A stretch of DNA of 64,000 nucleotides from Legionella sp. (GTDB lineage: Bacteria > Pseudomonadota > Gammaproteobacteria > Legionellales > Legionellaceae): the NCBI GenBank assembly GCA_031291095.1, contig JARLJR010000053.1:1-64000 (forward strand), written 5' to 3'. Within the stretch, counting starts at the first letter, position 1. The number at the start of each line of letters is the position of its first letter. Below the pieces are notes generated by a model. The model ran no database searches and was not told the origin of the DNA. It saw only the letters and a program-made list of their open reading frames with translations. Below are positions 18,974 through 27,967 of this stretch, piece by piece. A program made the position numbers and the translations under genes.

Positions 18974-19009
18974 GTAGCCCCTATTAGACGAAGTCGTAAT
19001 AGGGGCTAC
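18974..19009 (-). terminator. Hairpin terminator after the MOMP paralogue at 19023
   Basis: A 13-bp perfect stem, GTAGCCCCTATTA (18974-18986) with TAATAGGGGCTAC (18997-19009) and a 10-base loop. It sits 14 bases past the stop codon. Only a weak T-tract follows. It separates the MOMP array from the LbtU-like gene. Confidence 0.65.
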
Positions 19010-19022
19010 GCATTATGATTAC

Positions 19023-20003
19023 TTATGCATTACCTACGTATTTCAGACCGAAATAAGGACCAAAGAGTCCGTAGTTAACTGCGCTAACTGGTGCAGTTGG
19101 CTGTTGGAACACTTGCGTAGCCAGTGCATTGAAGTAGTTAATCGCTTGATAGCCTGCATCAATGTTTATAGTACCTTCCCAGAAGTCATGCGCATAATTC
19201 AAGCCAAGTTTTGCTTCTAAGCTTGGAACAATCGATTTCTTACGGGCATAAACTTGCTCATAAATAGCATGCTGATTATCAACTACAAAACCTTCATGAT
19301 AACGTGAGGTTCCAACCAGGATTGAACCAGTACCATTGGCAGTTACGCTTAAACCATTGAATAAGGCATAAGAGTAATCAATTCCTGCAACAGGACCAAA
19401 ACCTTTAAAGTCGGTATTATCAAATACAGAAACCGTTGAACCAAACACACGAGGAATTAGAGGATAGTTTAGATAGCTAGTCGCATTAGACTGGATGTTG
19501 GCATATTGCATACCACCAAAGAAACGCATTTTCTTTCTGACGCTTACATCAACATGTTGGCCTAACACGATATTCGCTTGATCAAATTGATCACGGCTAA
19601 CATAATCTGCAGGAACCTCTACAATAGTAGCAGGAGGAACCGCCAAAGGAGCTACAATATTATTGAAATCCGCCTTAGAATTTAAATGCGTCCAGTTTAC
19701 AGTAACGTCATTACCGGTATTGAAGTAGAAAGATCCCATTACACGGAAACCCCAGCTCCACTGGTCACGCACATCGGCAACCTCTGGACTAACTAAACCA
19801 GTAGCCAAATTTGGCACAAACTGCAGGCTTTTTTGAGCACTATAGATAGGACGCATGTATAGTGCCTCAGCCCCTAATTCCCATTTTCTTGCCTCACAAG
19901 GAACAGTAACATTTCCAGGTGTACATACAGGCCCCATAGCACCAGCAGCCGCATAGCCACTTGCTACCAATCCCAATACAGCAATAGTTGTCTTTTTTAG
20001 CAT
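19023..20003 (-). CDS. Divergent MOMP-family outer membrane porin (array copy 6)
   Basis: 326 residues from ATG 20003 (CGGAG six bases upstream); the open frame reaches ten codons further to a TTG. A signal peptide ending near YAAA-GAMG is followed by the family block [21 protein letters not shown], and the protein ends [15 protein letters not shown]. The central loops differ from the other copies: Tyr/Arg-rich (ARKKSIVP), with [11 protein letters not shown] and FFGGMQYANIQS retained. MOMP proteins are Legionella porins with periplasmic/outer membrane location and disulfide-linked cysteines. This is the most diverged copy, so it may have a different loop function. Confidence 0.9.
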   Translation of the reverse strand: MLKKTTIAVLGLVASGYAAAGAMGPVCTPGNVTVPCEARKWELGAEALYMRPIYSAQKSLQFVPNLATGLVSPEVADVRDQWSWGFRVMGSFYFNTGNDVTVNWTHLNSKADFNNIVAPLAVPPATIVEVPADYVSRDQFDQANIVLGQHVDVSVRKKMRFFGGMQYANIQSNATSYLNYPLIPRVFGSTVSVFDNTDFKGFGPVAGIDYSYALFNGLSVTANGTGSILVGTSRYHEGFVVDNQHAIYEQVYARKKSIVPSLEAKLGLNYAHDFWEGTINIDAGYQAINYFNALATQVFQQPTAPVSAVNYGLFGPYFGLKYVGNA

Positions 20004-20137
20004 AAAAACTCCGTTTGAAAAAAAGCCCATCAACTGATGACGGGCTTCACTAGGCCTATTTACACATCACTTGCTTGTCATTACGTCCAAGAAAGTAATC
20101 ATGCAAACAAACCCTAAGATCTTAATCAATTAAGAAA

Positions 20138-21091
20138 TTAAGCATTACCAACATACTTCAAGCCAAAATACGGACCTGAAGCACCAAAATCTGATCTTTC
20201 AGCAATCAATGCGGGGCTAACCTGTCTGTTTGGGCTAAAATAATTAAACCACATATAACCAGCATCCAGGGTAATATCACCTTGCGCCATTGCGTATGTA
20301 TAGTTAACTCCCAATTTAGCTTCTAACTCTGGAACAATTGCCGTTGTAGAAAAACGAAATGGGGTAACCGTAACTCCGGGAATAATGGGTCCAGATACAG
20401 AATGGAAACCATCATCATTAAACTTAGCAGTACCAACTAAAACAGCTGCTGCCCCCTTGGCATAAACACCAAAGCCATTGCCAAACTCATAGGTCATATC
20501 AAGACCTGTGCGTGGACCAAAACCATTATATACAGAAACAACTTGGAAGTTCTCGCTAACTGGCGTATCCAAAACAGCTAATCTAGTGATATCCACATCA
20601 GACGTGGACTTGATTCGTGCATATTGGAAACCACCATGAAAACGCATTTTTTTGTTCGCACTAAAATCAGTAAATTGCCCTAACTCACCGTTAACGGCAT
20701 CCCATCTCACTTTTTCTTTTGAAAAAACGTCAAGGGCAGAAAATAGAAGTGGATTAAGCTGGATGTCATGATTGCTTGAATCTAAATGGTACCAGGATAA
20801 TGTAAAATCGTTACCGGTGTTAAAGTGGTATGAGCCTTCGAGCTGAAAACCCCAGCTCCATTGCCCGCCTTGATCATGGAATTCGTTTGAATCAGCGGCA
20901 CTTGGATAATAAGCAAAATCGTGGTTTACAGCTGTTTGTAAATAGAGTGCTTGTCCGCCGATATCCCATGCAGTTTTGGCGCAAGGAACTGTAACATTAC
21001 CTGGGGTACAAACAGGCCCCATGGTCCCAGCGAATACGGCGCTGCTGCCAAAGGCAAAGACAGCAATCGCTGTTTGTTTCAAGTTTAACAT
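20138..21091 (-). CDS. MOMP-family outer membrane porin (array copy 5)
   Basis: 317 residues from ATG 21091 (GGAG upstream; a GTG four codons earlier is unlikely). It has a signal peptide ([20 protein letters not shown]), the [15 protein letters not shown] block, [78 protein letters not shown] and the terminal [15 protein letters not shown]. These are shared by all typical copies, while the stretches between (about 35-50, 90-105, 150-170, 210-235 and 275-295) vary, as expected of surface loops. It has its own -35/-10 pair at 21224-21253. Confidence 0.93.
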   Translation of the reverse strand: MLNLKQTAIAVFAFGSSAVFAGTMGPVCTPGNVTVPCAKTAWDIGGQALYLQTAVNHDFAYYPSAADSNEFHDQGGQWSWGFQLEGSYHFNTGNDFTLSWYHLDSSNHDIQLNPLLFSALDVFSKEKVRWDAVNGELGQFTDFSANKKMRFHGGFQYARIKSTSDVDITRLAVLDTPVSENFQVVSVYNGFGPRTGLDMTYEFGNGFGVYAKGAAAVLVGTAKFNDDGFHSVSGPIIPGVTVTPFRFSTTAIVPELEAKLGVNYTYAMAQGDITLDAGYMWFNYFSPNRQVSPALIAERSDFGASGPYFGLKYVGNA

Positions 21092-21223
21092 GCATATCTC
21101 CACGTTCTTATTAAGGCCTGTTTGTACGGCCTATTAATTTCCATTTATAGCTCATTCTAACTAGAAACTAAATTTTTTAGCAAGGGTTCGTTTTCACTCT
21201 ATAAAAACACTGCACCTCGCCAA

Positions 21224-21253
21224 ATTATCCCCGATCAACTTTAGCAAAGTCAA
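21224..21253 (-). promoter_or_regulatory. Promoter of MOMP copy 5
   Basis: Minus strand -35 TTGACT (21253-21248), 18-base spacer, -10 GATAAT (21229-21224). The same TTGACT-type -35 is found upstream of three further copies, and TTGATT upstream of the outermost. The transcript leader would be about 125 bases. Confidence 0.65.
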
Positions 21254-21285
21254 CATAATCCCCGAAATATCTTGAAGGATCATTT

Positions 21286-22269
21286 TTAAATATTTACTAC
21301 ATACTTTAATCCAAAATAAAGACCTGAAATACTTAAATCAGTCGATCTATTTTCTGAGGTAACTGTCTGATTATTTGCTATATTCTCAAGAATGTTTTGA
21401 TTTCTTAATGGATTAAAATAATTCACCCACAAATAGCCTAAATCAAAAAGAAAATCCCCTCGTTTTGTTGGGTAACTGTAGTTAAGCCCTACACTGGCCT
21501 CAAGCTCTGGAACGATCGCGGAATAAGAGCCGTGCACTGAGGTTAAGGGCTCGGCCAACCCCGTAACATTTGATTTAATTGTACCTACGAGCAACGCCGT
21601 AGCAGTCTTAGCATACATGGTAAATCCATTACCCAGAATGTAATTCATATCAATACCGGTACGTGGACCAAAGCCGCTAAACGAGCTATTGTAGCGAAGA
21701 CTTCTTGGTGCCGGCAGACTGTCTGCATCAAACAGGTCTAAAAAATCTGCGGGGACAATAAATGCAACTCGTGCATTCATCGTATTTTTCAGCCTGACAA
21801 ATTGGAAACCCCCATGAACGCGATAATTAACATCTCGTGTAAGCGAAGCAAATTGACCTAATTCACCGTTCACCGCATCCCACTGAGTTTTCAATGCTAA
21901 ACGCACATTAAGCGGATCAAATTCACCAAAGGGATTAAATTTTAAATTCCCACTCGCTCCATCCAAGTGAAACCAATTAAGTGTTGCATCATTACCGGTG
22001 TTAAATAAATAAGATGCCCCTAATTGAAAACCCCATCCCCATTGTCCGCCAAGACTATTATAAATGTCATTATCACCTCGAGGGTAATAGGAAAAACTTT
22101 GATTTAAATTAGTTTGTAAATACAGCGCCTTGGCCACAACACTCCATGCAGTTTGACTGCATGGCACGGTCACAGTTCCTGGCGAACACACAGGACCCAT
22201 GGTACCTGCAGAAAGCACCCCACTAACAAAAGTGAGTACAATAAGGATTATTCTTTTTAAAACAAACAT
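21286..22269 (-). CDS. MOMP-family outer membrane porin (array copy 4)
   Basis: 327 residues with signal peptide MFVLKRIILIVLTFVSGVLS, then [87 protein letters not shown] and the terminal GLYFGLKYVVNI. It is longer than copies 1-3 because of extended variable segments near residues 165-185 and 275-310. Position and promoter (22380-22409) indicate independent expression. It is more diverged than copies 1 and 2 but all framework blocks are intact, so it should fold as a porin. Confidence 0.92.
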   Translation of the reverse strand: MFVLKRIILIVLTFVSGVLSAGTMGPVCSPGTVTVPCSQTAWSVVAKALYLQTNLNQSFSYYPRGDNDIYNSLGGQWGWGFQLGASYLFNTGNDATLNWFHLDGASGNLKFNPFGEFDPLNVRLALKTQWDAVNGELGQFASLTRDVNYRVHGGFQFVRLKNTMNARVAFIVPADFLDLFDADSLPAPRSLRYNSSFSGFGPRTGIDMNYILGNGFTMYAKTATALLVGTIKSNVTGLAEPLTSVHGSYSAIVPELEASVGLNYSYPTKRGDFLFDLGYLWVNYFNPLRNQNILENIANNQTVTSENRSTDLSISGLYFGLKYVVNI

Positions 22270-22379
22270 CCCTGGTCTCCACGTTTATAAATATTATAAG
22301 TATCTTCTTTATCGCCTTTGTACAAACAATAAACAGATAGCCGCGCTTATCTTTAAAGCACTGCTTTTAAAGGGCCCAC

Positions 22380-22409
22380 AGTATCTATCATGGCACAGAA
22401 ATAAGTCAA
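22380..22409 (-). promoter_or_regulatory. Promoter of MOMP copy 4
   Basis: Minus strand TTGACT (22409-22404), 18-base spacer, GATACT (22385-22380). The -35 is followed by TATTT as in copy 2. The predicted leader is about 105 bases. Confidence 0.62.
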
Positions 22410-22446
22410 GAAAATCAAACTGATAGTCATTTAATTGCTGAGGCTC

Positions 22447-22468
22447 AAGAGGCATAAACATGCCTCTT
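22447..22468 (-). terminator. Hairpin after MOMP copy 3
   Basis: A 9-bp perfect stem AAGAGGCAT (22447-22455) with ATGCCTCTT (22460-22468) and a 4-base loop, 13 bases past the stop codon of copy 3. It lacks a long T-run, so it may be a stabilising 3' hairpin rather than a strong terminator. Confidence 0.6.
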
Positions 22469-22481
22469 AGAGTAAATCGTA

Positions 22482-23390
22482 TTAGACCAAGCCTACATAT
22501 TTAAGGCCAAAATAAGGTCCTGAAGCACCATAATCTGAAGTACCAATAGTTCTTGATAAAGAAAGAACTTTAACGTTACTAAAAGCATTAAAATAATTAA
22601 ACCACATGTAGCCCGCGTCTAAAGTTACGCTGCCTCGAGCCATAGCATAAACGTAATGGGCGCCTAATTTTGCGTCAAGTTCAGGAACAATTGCCGTTTT
22701 AGAACCACCGTTAGGTAGGCTAGAAGCTCTGCTAACCTCTAAATCAAATTTAGATGAACCAACTAAAAGTGCGGTTCCAGCCTTAGCATAGACGCCAAGA
22801 CCACTACCTAACTCGTAATGCATGTCAAGACCGGTGCGTGGTCCAAAGCCATTGTATTGGGAGTTTAATTCATAGGCTACCGTTCTTGAGGCGGCGGTGA
22901 TGGTCGGTTTTATGTGTGCAAATTGAAAGCCGCCATGGAAGCGCATGGTTCTATTCATCCCGAAATCAACCACTTGCCCTAATTCACCATTGACAGCATC
23001 CCATCTATTTTGGGTAGATAAAGCCAGCTGGTTTGCAGGACGAGTCCCTTCTTGCACACTTGCCAAAAAGCGTGCCGTACTTGTATCCAGATGATACCAG
23101 CTAAAGCTTACATCATTACCTGTATTGAAATGATAAGCCGCATCTAACTCAAACCCCCAACTCCAGCGCCCTGATAAGTTTGGATATTCGCCATAGGCAC
23201 TTGGAGCAAAATTAAAATCCTTATTGTATAAGGATTGCAGATACAGTGCTTGCCCTCCAACTTCCCATGCCATTTGCGCGCAAGGAACGCTTACATCTCC
23301 TGGAGTACAAACGGGCCCCATGGCTCCTGCAAATACGGTGCTACTGCCTGTTAGCATCAGTGCTAATACTGTTTTTTTTAAACAAAGCAT
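22482..23390 (-). CDS. MOMP-family outer membrane porin (array copy 3)
   Basis: 302 residues with signal peptide MLCLKKTVLALMLTGSSTVF ending near FAGAMG, then [113 protein letters not shown] and the terminal [16 protein letters not shown]. All framework blocks are intact; variable stretches lie between them. An AAGGAAAG site precedes the ATG. A TTGACT box with a weaker -10 is upstream at 23475-23505. Confidence 0.93.
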   Translation of the reverse strand: MLCLKKTVLALMLTGSSTVFAGAMGPVCTPGDVSVPCAQMAWEVGGQALYLQSLYNKDFNFAPSAYGEYPNLSGRWSWGFELDAAYHFNTGNDVSFSWYHLDTSTARFLASVQEGTRPANQLALSTQNRWDAVNGELGQVVDFGMNRTMRFHGGFQFAHIKPTITAASRTVAYELNSQYNGFGPRTGLDMHYELGSGLGVYAKAGTALLVGSSKFDLEVSRASSLPNGGSKTAIVPELDAKLGAHYVYAMARGSVTLDAGYMWFNYFNAFSNVKVLSLSRTIGTSDYGASGPYFGLKYVGLV

Positions 23391-23474
23391 ATACTTCTTT
23401 CCTTATATTTTATTATCTCATCCTGCTATATCACGACAAATGGTGATAAGTACTGCTGCAAATAAAATGCAAGA

Positions 23475-23505
23475 AGGATCATGCCTTGTTAGAAATATAA
23501 GTCAA
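23475..23505 (-). promoter_or_regulatory. Weak promoter-like sequence of MOMP copy 3
   Basis: Minus strand TTGACT (23505-23500) followed after 19 bases by GATCCT (23480-23475). The -35 and its TTAT extension match the other copies; the spacing and -10 are poorer. Confidence 0.4.
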
Positions 23506-23548
23506 GAAAGGAATATGAATGAGGTGATGCGGAAATGGAACAAGGAGA

Positions 23549-23577
23549 ACCCACCCCATTGATACAATGGGGTGGGT
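23549..23577 (-). terminator. Hairpin after MOMP copy 2
   Basis: A 13-bp perfect stem ACCCACCCCATTG (23549-23561) with CAATGGGGTGGGT (23565-23577) and a 3-base loop, 20 bases downstream of the stop codon. The same ACCCCATT core is used in the terminator of copy 1 at 24779-24817. Confidence 0.75.
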
Positions 23578-23596
23578 AATGAAACTAGGCTAGTAA

Positions 23597-24520
23597 TTAA
23601 ACATTACCAACATATTTCAAACCAACGTATGGGCCAGAAGCACCAAAGTCAGTAGTATGGCTTGCAAGATTAGCAGCTGAAACGTGGCTAAATCCATTGA
23701 AGTAGTTGAACCACATGTAACCAGCGTCCAGAGTAACATCGCCTTGAGCCATAGAGTAAGTGTAGTTAGCACCTAATTTAGCTTCAAGTTCTGGAATGAT
23801 TGCAGTTTTTGACCCATGGAAACCAACTGCAGGAACACCAGTCTCAAGGAAAGCAGATTGGAATTTAGTATTGCCAACTAAAAGAGCAGCTGCTGTTTTA
23901 GCGTAAATACCAAATCCGTTTCCGAATACATAGTTCATGTCTAAACCAGTACGTGGACCGAATCCGTTGAATTGAGTGCTGATTCCACCAACAGTAGCAA
24001 CAGTAGCTGGAGCAACTATTGTAGCCCAACCTGCGTTGTGCTTAGCACGAGCCCATTGGAAACCACCATGGAAACGCATTTTTTTGTTAGCGCTGAAATC
24101 AACGAATTGACCTAATTCACCGTTTACAGCATCCCACTTGTAGCTAGTTGCCGCAGCTACTTCGAAAGCAGAGCCATCAAACGCACTGTCGAATCCGAAG
24201 CGATGAGTTCCAGTATCTAAATGGTACCAAGTTAAAGTTACATCGTTACCAGTATTGAAGTGGTAAGAACCTTCTAATTGGAAACCCCAGTTCCAACGAG
24301 TGTGATCGCGGAAGTTACCGTTTACATCCGGTAAGCCAAGGAATTGGTTGTTGTTAGCGATTTGCAAATCAATAGCTTGACCACTGATATCCCAAGCAGT
24401 ACGCTCACAAGGAACAGTTACGTTTCCTGGTGTGCAAACTGGGCCCATTGTACCTGCAAATGCTGCTGCACTGCTGCCTAAAGCGAGTACCGCTAATGCT
24501 GTTTTTTTCAAACTAAACAT
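23597..24520 (-). CDS. Major outer membrane protein (array copy 2)
   Basis: 307 residues with signal peptide [20 protein letters not shown] cleaved near FAGTMG, then [110 protein letters not shown] and the terminal [15 protein letters not shown]. It is near-identical to copy 1 in the framework and uses a narrow set of codons, suggesting high expression. With copy 1 it is the closest match to the classical Legionella MOMP (OmpS) porin. It has its own promoter and terminator. Confidence 0.96.
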   Translation of the reverse strand: MFSLKKTALAVLALGSSAAAFAGTMGPVCTPGNVTVPCERTAWDISGQAIDLQIANNNQFLGLPDVNGNFRDHTRWNWGFQLEGSYHFNTGNDVTLTWYHLDTGTHRFGFDSAFDGSAFEVAAATSYKWDAVNGELGQFVDFSANKKMRFHGGFQWARAKHNAGWATIVAPATVATVGGISTQFNGFGPRTGLDMNYVFGNGFGIYAKTAAALLVGNTKFQSAFLETGVPAVGFHGSKTAIIPELEAKLGANYTYSMAQGDVTLDAGYMWFNYFNGFSHVSAANLASHTTDFGASGPYVGLKYVGNV

Positions 24521-24854
24521 GCGTAGTCTCCATATAAGTTATTATTAAGTTCCCATTTTGTTATTAACTTACACAAAGAAGCTATTAACAAAACATGCAC
24601 GCCCATTTTTTGACGTAAGCATGAAAAGGTGAGCAGTATCTATATCGAGAGAAAATAAGTCAAGACAATTAGTTAAAAAACTAAGTTTTATAGATGTTTT
24701 TTTTCTGTTGCTGTATTTATTCGACCCAACATGCGGATTATTAATTCATTTTGCGCGGAGAGTAAATTCGTGATTTTCTAAAAAATCACCCCATTTCCTT
24801 GACGAGAAATGGGGTGAAAAAGTGGGAGATTAAGCAAAATGTAACATGTACAAA
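24521..24854. promoter_or_regulatory. 334-bp intergenic region: promoter of MOMP copy 2 and terminator of copy 1
   Basis: Contains the minus-strand promoter TTGACT (24663-24658), 17-base spacer, GATACT (24640-24635), giving a leader of about 108 bases for copy 2, and the intrinsic terminator of copy 1 at 24779-24817. No other ORF or repeat is seen. Confidence 0.7.
24779..24817 (-). terminator. Rho-independent terminator of MOMP copy 1
   Basis: A 12-bp perfect stem TCACCCCATTTC (24786-24797) with GAAATGGGGTGA (24806-24817), 8-base loop, followed on the minus strand by a T-run (A-run 24779-24785). A strong terminator, as expected for a highly expressed gene. Confidence 0.9.
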
Positions 24855-25769
24855 TTAAACATTACCTACGTACTTCAAACCAACATAAGGACCAGAAGCT
24901 CCGAAGTCCATAGTTCTTGCGCCAGCAACAGTAGTTACGTTGCTTAATGCATTGAAGTAGTTAAACCACATGTAACCAGCATCCAGCGTAATATCGCCTT
25001 GAGCCATTGAGTAAGTGTAGTTAGCACCTAATTTAGCTTCTAACTCAGGAACGATAGAAGTTTTAGAGCCATGGAAGGTAGTTCCTACTAGATCAAATTC
25101 AGATGCACCTGAATTAAACTTGGAGCTACCAACTAAAATTGCTGCTGCTGCTTTAGCATAAACGCCAAAACCATAGCCAGCGAATACATAGTTCATGTCA
25201 AGACCAGTACGTGGACCGAAACCGTTGTACTGAGTGTTGCCCCAAGTAGCGAAATCAACTGTAGTCTCGTTATCAATAGCTACGAAGTGATTAGTCTTAA
25301 CACGAGCCCATTGGAAACCGCCATGGAAACGCATTTTTTTGTTAGCGCTGAAATCAACGAATTGACCTAATTCGCCATTCACAGCATCCCATTTACGGCC
25401 AACGTGACCAAAGCCAGCAACGTCCACACCATCAACATCCGCGATGAAACCAAAACGGTGTCTGCTAGTATCCAAATGGTACCAAGTTAAAGTTACATCG
25501 TTACCAGTATTGAAGTGGTAAGAACCTTCTAATTGGAAACCCCAATTCCAACGACTGTGATCGCGGTAATTTCCAGCGGCATCTTGAATAAAGAAATCGT
25601 TGTTGTTAACGACTTGTAAATCAATGGCTTGGCCACCGATATCCCATGCAGTACGCTCACATGGTACAGTCACATTTCCAGGAGTGCAGACAGGTCCCAT
25701 TGTTCCTGCAAAAACTGCACTACTACCTAAAGCGAGTACTGCTGCTGTTGTCTTTTTCAAACTAAACAT
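24855..25769 (-). CDS. Major outer membrane protein (array copy 1)
   Basis: 304 residues with signal peptide [20 protein letters not shown] cleaved near FAGTMG, then the family blocks [104 protein letters not shown] and the terminal [15 protein letters not shown]. Codon choice is biased as in copy 2. Its leader carries a GCATGC-closed hairpin (25850-25881) and its terminator is strong, both consistent with abundant, stable mRNA. It is first in the tandem array of six. Confidence 0.96.
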   Translation of the reverse strand: MFSLKKTTAAVLALGSSAVFAGTMGPVCTPGNVTVPCERTAWDIGGQAIDLQVVNNNDFFIQDAAGNYRDHSRWNWGFQLEGSYHFNTGNDVTLTWYHLDTSRHRFGFIADVDGVDVAGFGHVGRKWDAVNGELGQFVDFSANKKMRFHGGFQWARVKTNHFVAIDNETTVDFATWGNTQYNGFGPRTGLDMNYVFAGYGFGVYAKAAAAILVGSSKFNSGASEFDLVGTTFHGSKTSIVPELEAKLGANYTYSMAQGDITLDAGYMWFNYFNALSNVTTVAGARTMDFGASGPYVGLKYVGNV

Positions 25770-25849
25770 GCTAAGTCTCCGTATTGTATTTTTATTTTTA
25801 TTAATTCTGAGTTTTTACTTGATAACTTACAATTTAAAAGTTACCAGCA

Positions 25850-25918
25850 GCATGCTTTCGTCGCTTTGGTTCGAAGCATGCAACTCCATGAGTATGGCTT
25901 CGAAAATTAATAAATCAA
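25850..25918 (-). promoter_or_regulatory. Promoter and leader hairpin of MOMP copy 1
   Basis: Minus strand -35 TTGATT (25918-25913), 17-base spacer, ATACTC (25895-25890). Just downstream in the leader a stem-loop forms between GCATGCTTCG (25881-25872) and CGAAAGCATGC (25860-25850) with one bulged base. Such a 5' hairpin could protect the mRNA. Confidence 0.5.
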
Positions 25919-25978
25919 GTAAATTTACAAAAAAAAATTTAATATTTTTCATAAAGATACTTTTTTTAGGCACGGCCG

Positions 25979-26863
25979 CTATTTTTTAATCAGACTGACA
26001 ACAACTCTCCTATTTTCCGCTCGACCGGCATCTGTATCATTTCGAGCCACAGGTTTTAATGCTCCTAGCCAAGTGACCGATAATTGCTCTTCAGGAACCC
26101 CTAACGTTATTAGGTAATTTTGCACAGCCTGCGCACGATATTGCGAGATTGCATTATTATAGCCTTTACGACCACTTTCATCGGCATAACCAATTATACG
26201 AATCACTTTAATTTGATGATCTGCTGCGGTATAGCGCGCAATTCGACGCAATTGATCCTTATCCTGATCCGTCAATTCGCGGCTATCAGGAGCAAAATGA
26301 AAAACACTTTCTTTCACCCGGTCAAAACCAAATGGTAATAAATTACTAATGCATCGCTGGTAGTGAGAATAAGGCGTTTGAAATCCACGTGGCGTCAATG
26401 CTACAGAAACATCAAATCCTATATCCGAGCGATATTTAAAGGTGGGTTCATAGCCTTGAGATAAATAAGTCAATAATTTTAACGTTGAATCTCGCTTTAG
26501 AAAAATCCCATAAGCACCTGGGTTAACCATTAATGAGCCTACCAAATACGTAGATCCTTCCGGCTTCCACATAGGTGCCCTAGCGATAATCCGTGCAGGC
26601 AACGGACGTCTCACCTCATCCCATTTGCGTAAAACAAAATGCGGTGGCTGAGCGGCGAATTGTTCGAAATACCCGATTCCATAATTAGGTATAGTTAGTG
26701 ATAAACCACAACGAATTGGGTTGCCAGTTACCTTCCAACTTTTTTCCCCTCCCATCGGAAAGGCATAATTAATCGGAGCCATTGCGAAAGTTGTACTTAC
26801 CGCGATTACGTAGCTGACTGCAACACGTTTTACAAACGCGTATCTATTATTACTGAATTCCAT
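25979..26863 (-). CDS. motY: Sodium-type flagellar motor protein MotY
   Basis: 294 residues with an N-terminal membrane or signal segment (about 12-32, VAVSYVIAVSTTFAMAP), an N-terminal MotY-specific beta domain (about 45-180; RCGLSLTIPNYGIGYFEQF), and a C-terminal OmpA-like peptidoglycan-binding domain (about 185-294; HFAPDSRELTDQDKDQL, YADESGRKGYNNAISQYRA, NRRVVVSL). Length matches Vibrio/Pseudomonas MotY (about 290). MotY forms the T-ring that anchors stators around the polar motor. It is divergent from pyrC, and motY next to pyrC-rnt is also the Pseudomonas arrangement, which supports MotY over a generic OmpA protein. Confidence 0.86.
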   Translation of the reverse strand: MEFSNNRYAFVKRVAVSYVIAVSTTFAMAPINYAFPMGGEKSWKVTGNPIRCGLSLTIPNYGIGYFEQFAAQPPHFVLRKWDEVRRPLPARIIARAPMWKPEGSTYLVGSLMVNPGAYGIFLKRDSTLKLLTYLSQGYEPTFKYRSDIGFDVSVALTPRGFQTPYSHYQRCISNLLPFGFDRVKESVFHFAPDSRELTDQDKDQLRRIARYTAADHQIKVIRIIGYADESGRKGYNNAISQYRAQAVQNYLITLGVPEEQLSVTWLGALKPVARNDTDAGRAENRRVVVSLIKK

Positions 26864-26932
26864 TATTAATAATCCCCATGATTGAATTCATGTTATCCTT
26901 AGATATCGACACTGTTTTAAGAATCTTTAATT

Positions 26933-27967
26933 ATGAAATCACTAATTATCAGCCAACCGGATGACTGGCATGTTCATTTTAGGGATAACGAATTATTAGA
27001 ACATACCGTGGCAGCCAGTGCAGAGCATTTTGCCCGTGTCTTAGTAATGCCTAACCTCAAGCCTGCCTTGACTAGTTTGTCTGCTATTAGTGCTTATAGA
27101 GAGAGGATTCTTGCTGTCTTGCCCAGTGGCCATCGCTTCAATCCCTATATGACGTTCTATTTAAACGAGTCGGTCAGCGCAGCGGAGTTGGAACACGCAG
27201 CAGCCACGCCCTATGTATTAGGTGCCAAACTTTATCCAGCCGGAGCAACAACTAACTCCGAAGCCGGGGCCAAGTCTCTGAGCGCGCTGTATCCTTTGCT
27301 TGAAGTCATGCAAGAACAGAATTTAGTGCTGCAAATTCATGGTGAAGTAACACATAGCGATATTTTTGAGCGTGAGGCCTTATTCATCGATGAATATTTA
27401 AAACCTTTAGTCCTTAATTTCCCTAAGTTACGCATCATCCTGGAGCATATTTCCACCGAAGCCGCGGTCAGCTTTGTCAGCGAGGCACCAGAAACTGTGG
27501 CCGCCACCATTACCCCTCATCATTTAATGTACAACCGTAATCAGTTGCTTGCGGGAGGTATTAGACCTCATTATTACTGCCTCCCCATTTTGAAGCATGA
27601 ACGTGACCAAAAAGCATTGCAACAGGCAGCATGCAGTGGCAATCCTAAGTTTTTTGCCGGTACGGACAGTGCCCCACACAGCATTCACAATAAAGAAAAT
27701 GCCTGTGGTTGCGCGGGGATCTATTCCGCGCCCTTTGCCCTTGCACTTTATGCCCAAGTATTTGATGAGTTAAACCAATTAACAAAGCTTAATCATTTTA
27801 TGAGCCACTATGGCGCTGAATTTTATCAATTACCCCTCAATCAGGAGCAGGTTGAATTGATTAAGTCTCCGCAAACCTTACCAAAGATAATGCCATTGGG
27901 TATAGAACAGGTTGTACCGATTGCGGCGGGTGAAACAATCCAATGGAGTATTCATGTCCCTTCTTGA
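26933..27967 (+). CDS. pyrC: Dihydroorotase
   Basis: 344 residues of the PyrC class II type: DDWHVHFRDNELL (zinc-binding HxH), GAKLYPAGATTNSEAG (carboxylated Lys region), LQIHGEV and ILEHIST (zinc His), TITPHHLMYNRN, and FAGTDSAPH (catalytic Asp). It closes carbamoyl aspartate into dihydroorotate in pyrimidine synthesis. The final 14 bases overlap rnt, so the two are translationally coupled. The ribosome binding site is poor, a possible sign of modest expression. Confidence 0.96.
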   Translation: MKSLIISQPDDWHVHFRDNELLEHTVAASAEHFARVLVMPNLKPALTSLSAISAYRERILAVLPSGHRFNPYMTFYLNESVSAAELEHAAATPYVLGAKLYPAGATTNSEAGAKSLSALYPLLEVMQEQNLVLQIHGEVTHSDIFEREALFIDEYLKPLVLNFPKLRIILEHISTEAAVSFVSEAPETVAATITPHHLMYNRNQLLAGGIRPHYYCLPILKHERDQKALQQAACSGNPKFFAGTDSAPHSIHNKENACGCAGIYSAPFALALYAQVFDELNQLTKLNHFMSHYGAEFYQLPLNQEQVELIKSPQTLPKIMPLGIEQVVPIAAGETIQWSIHVPS

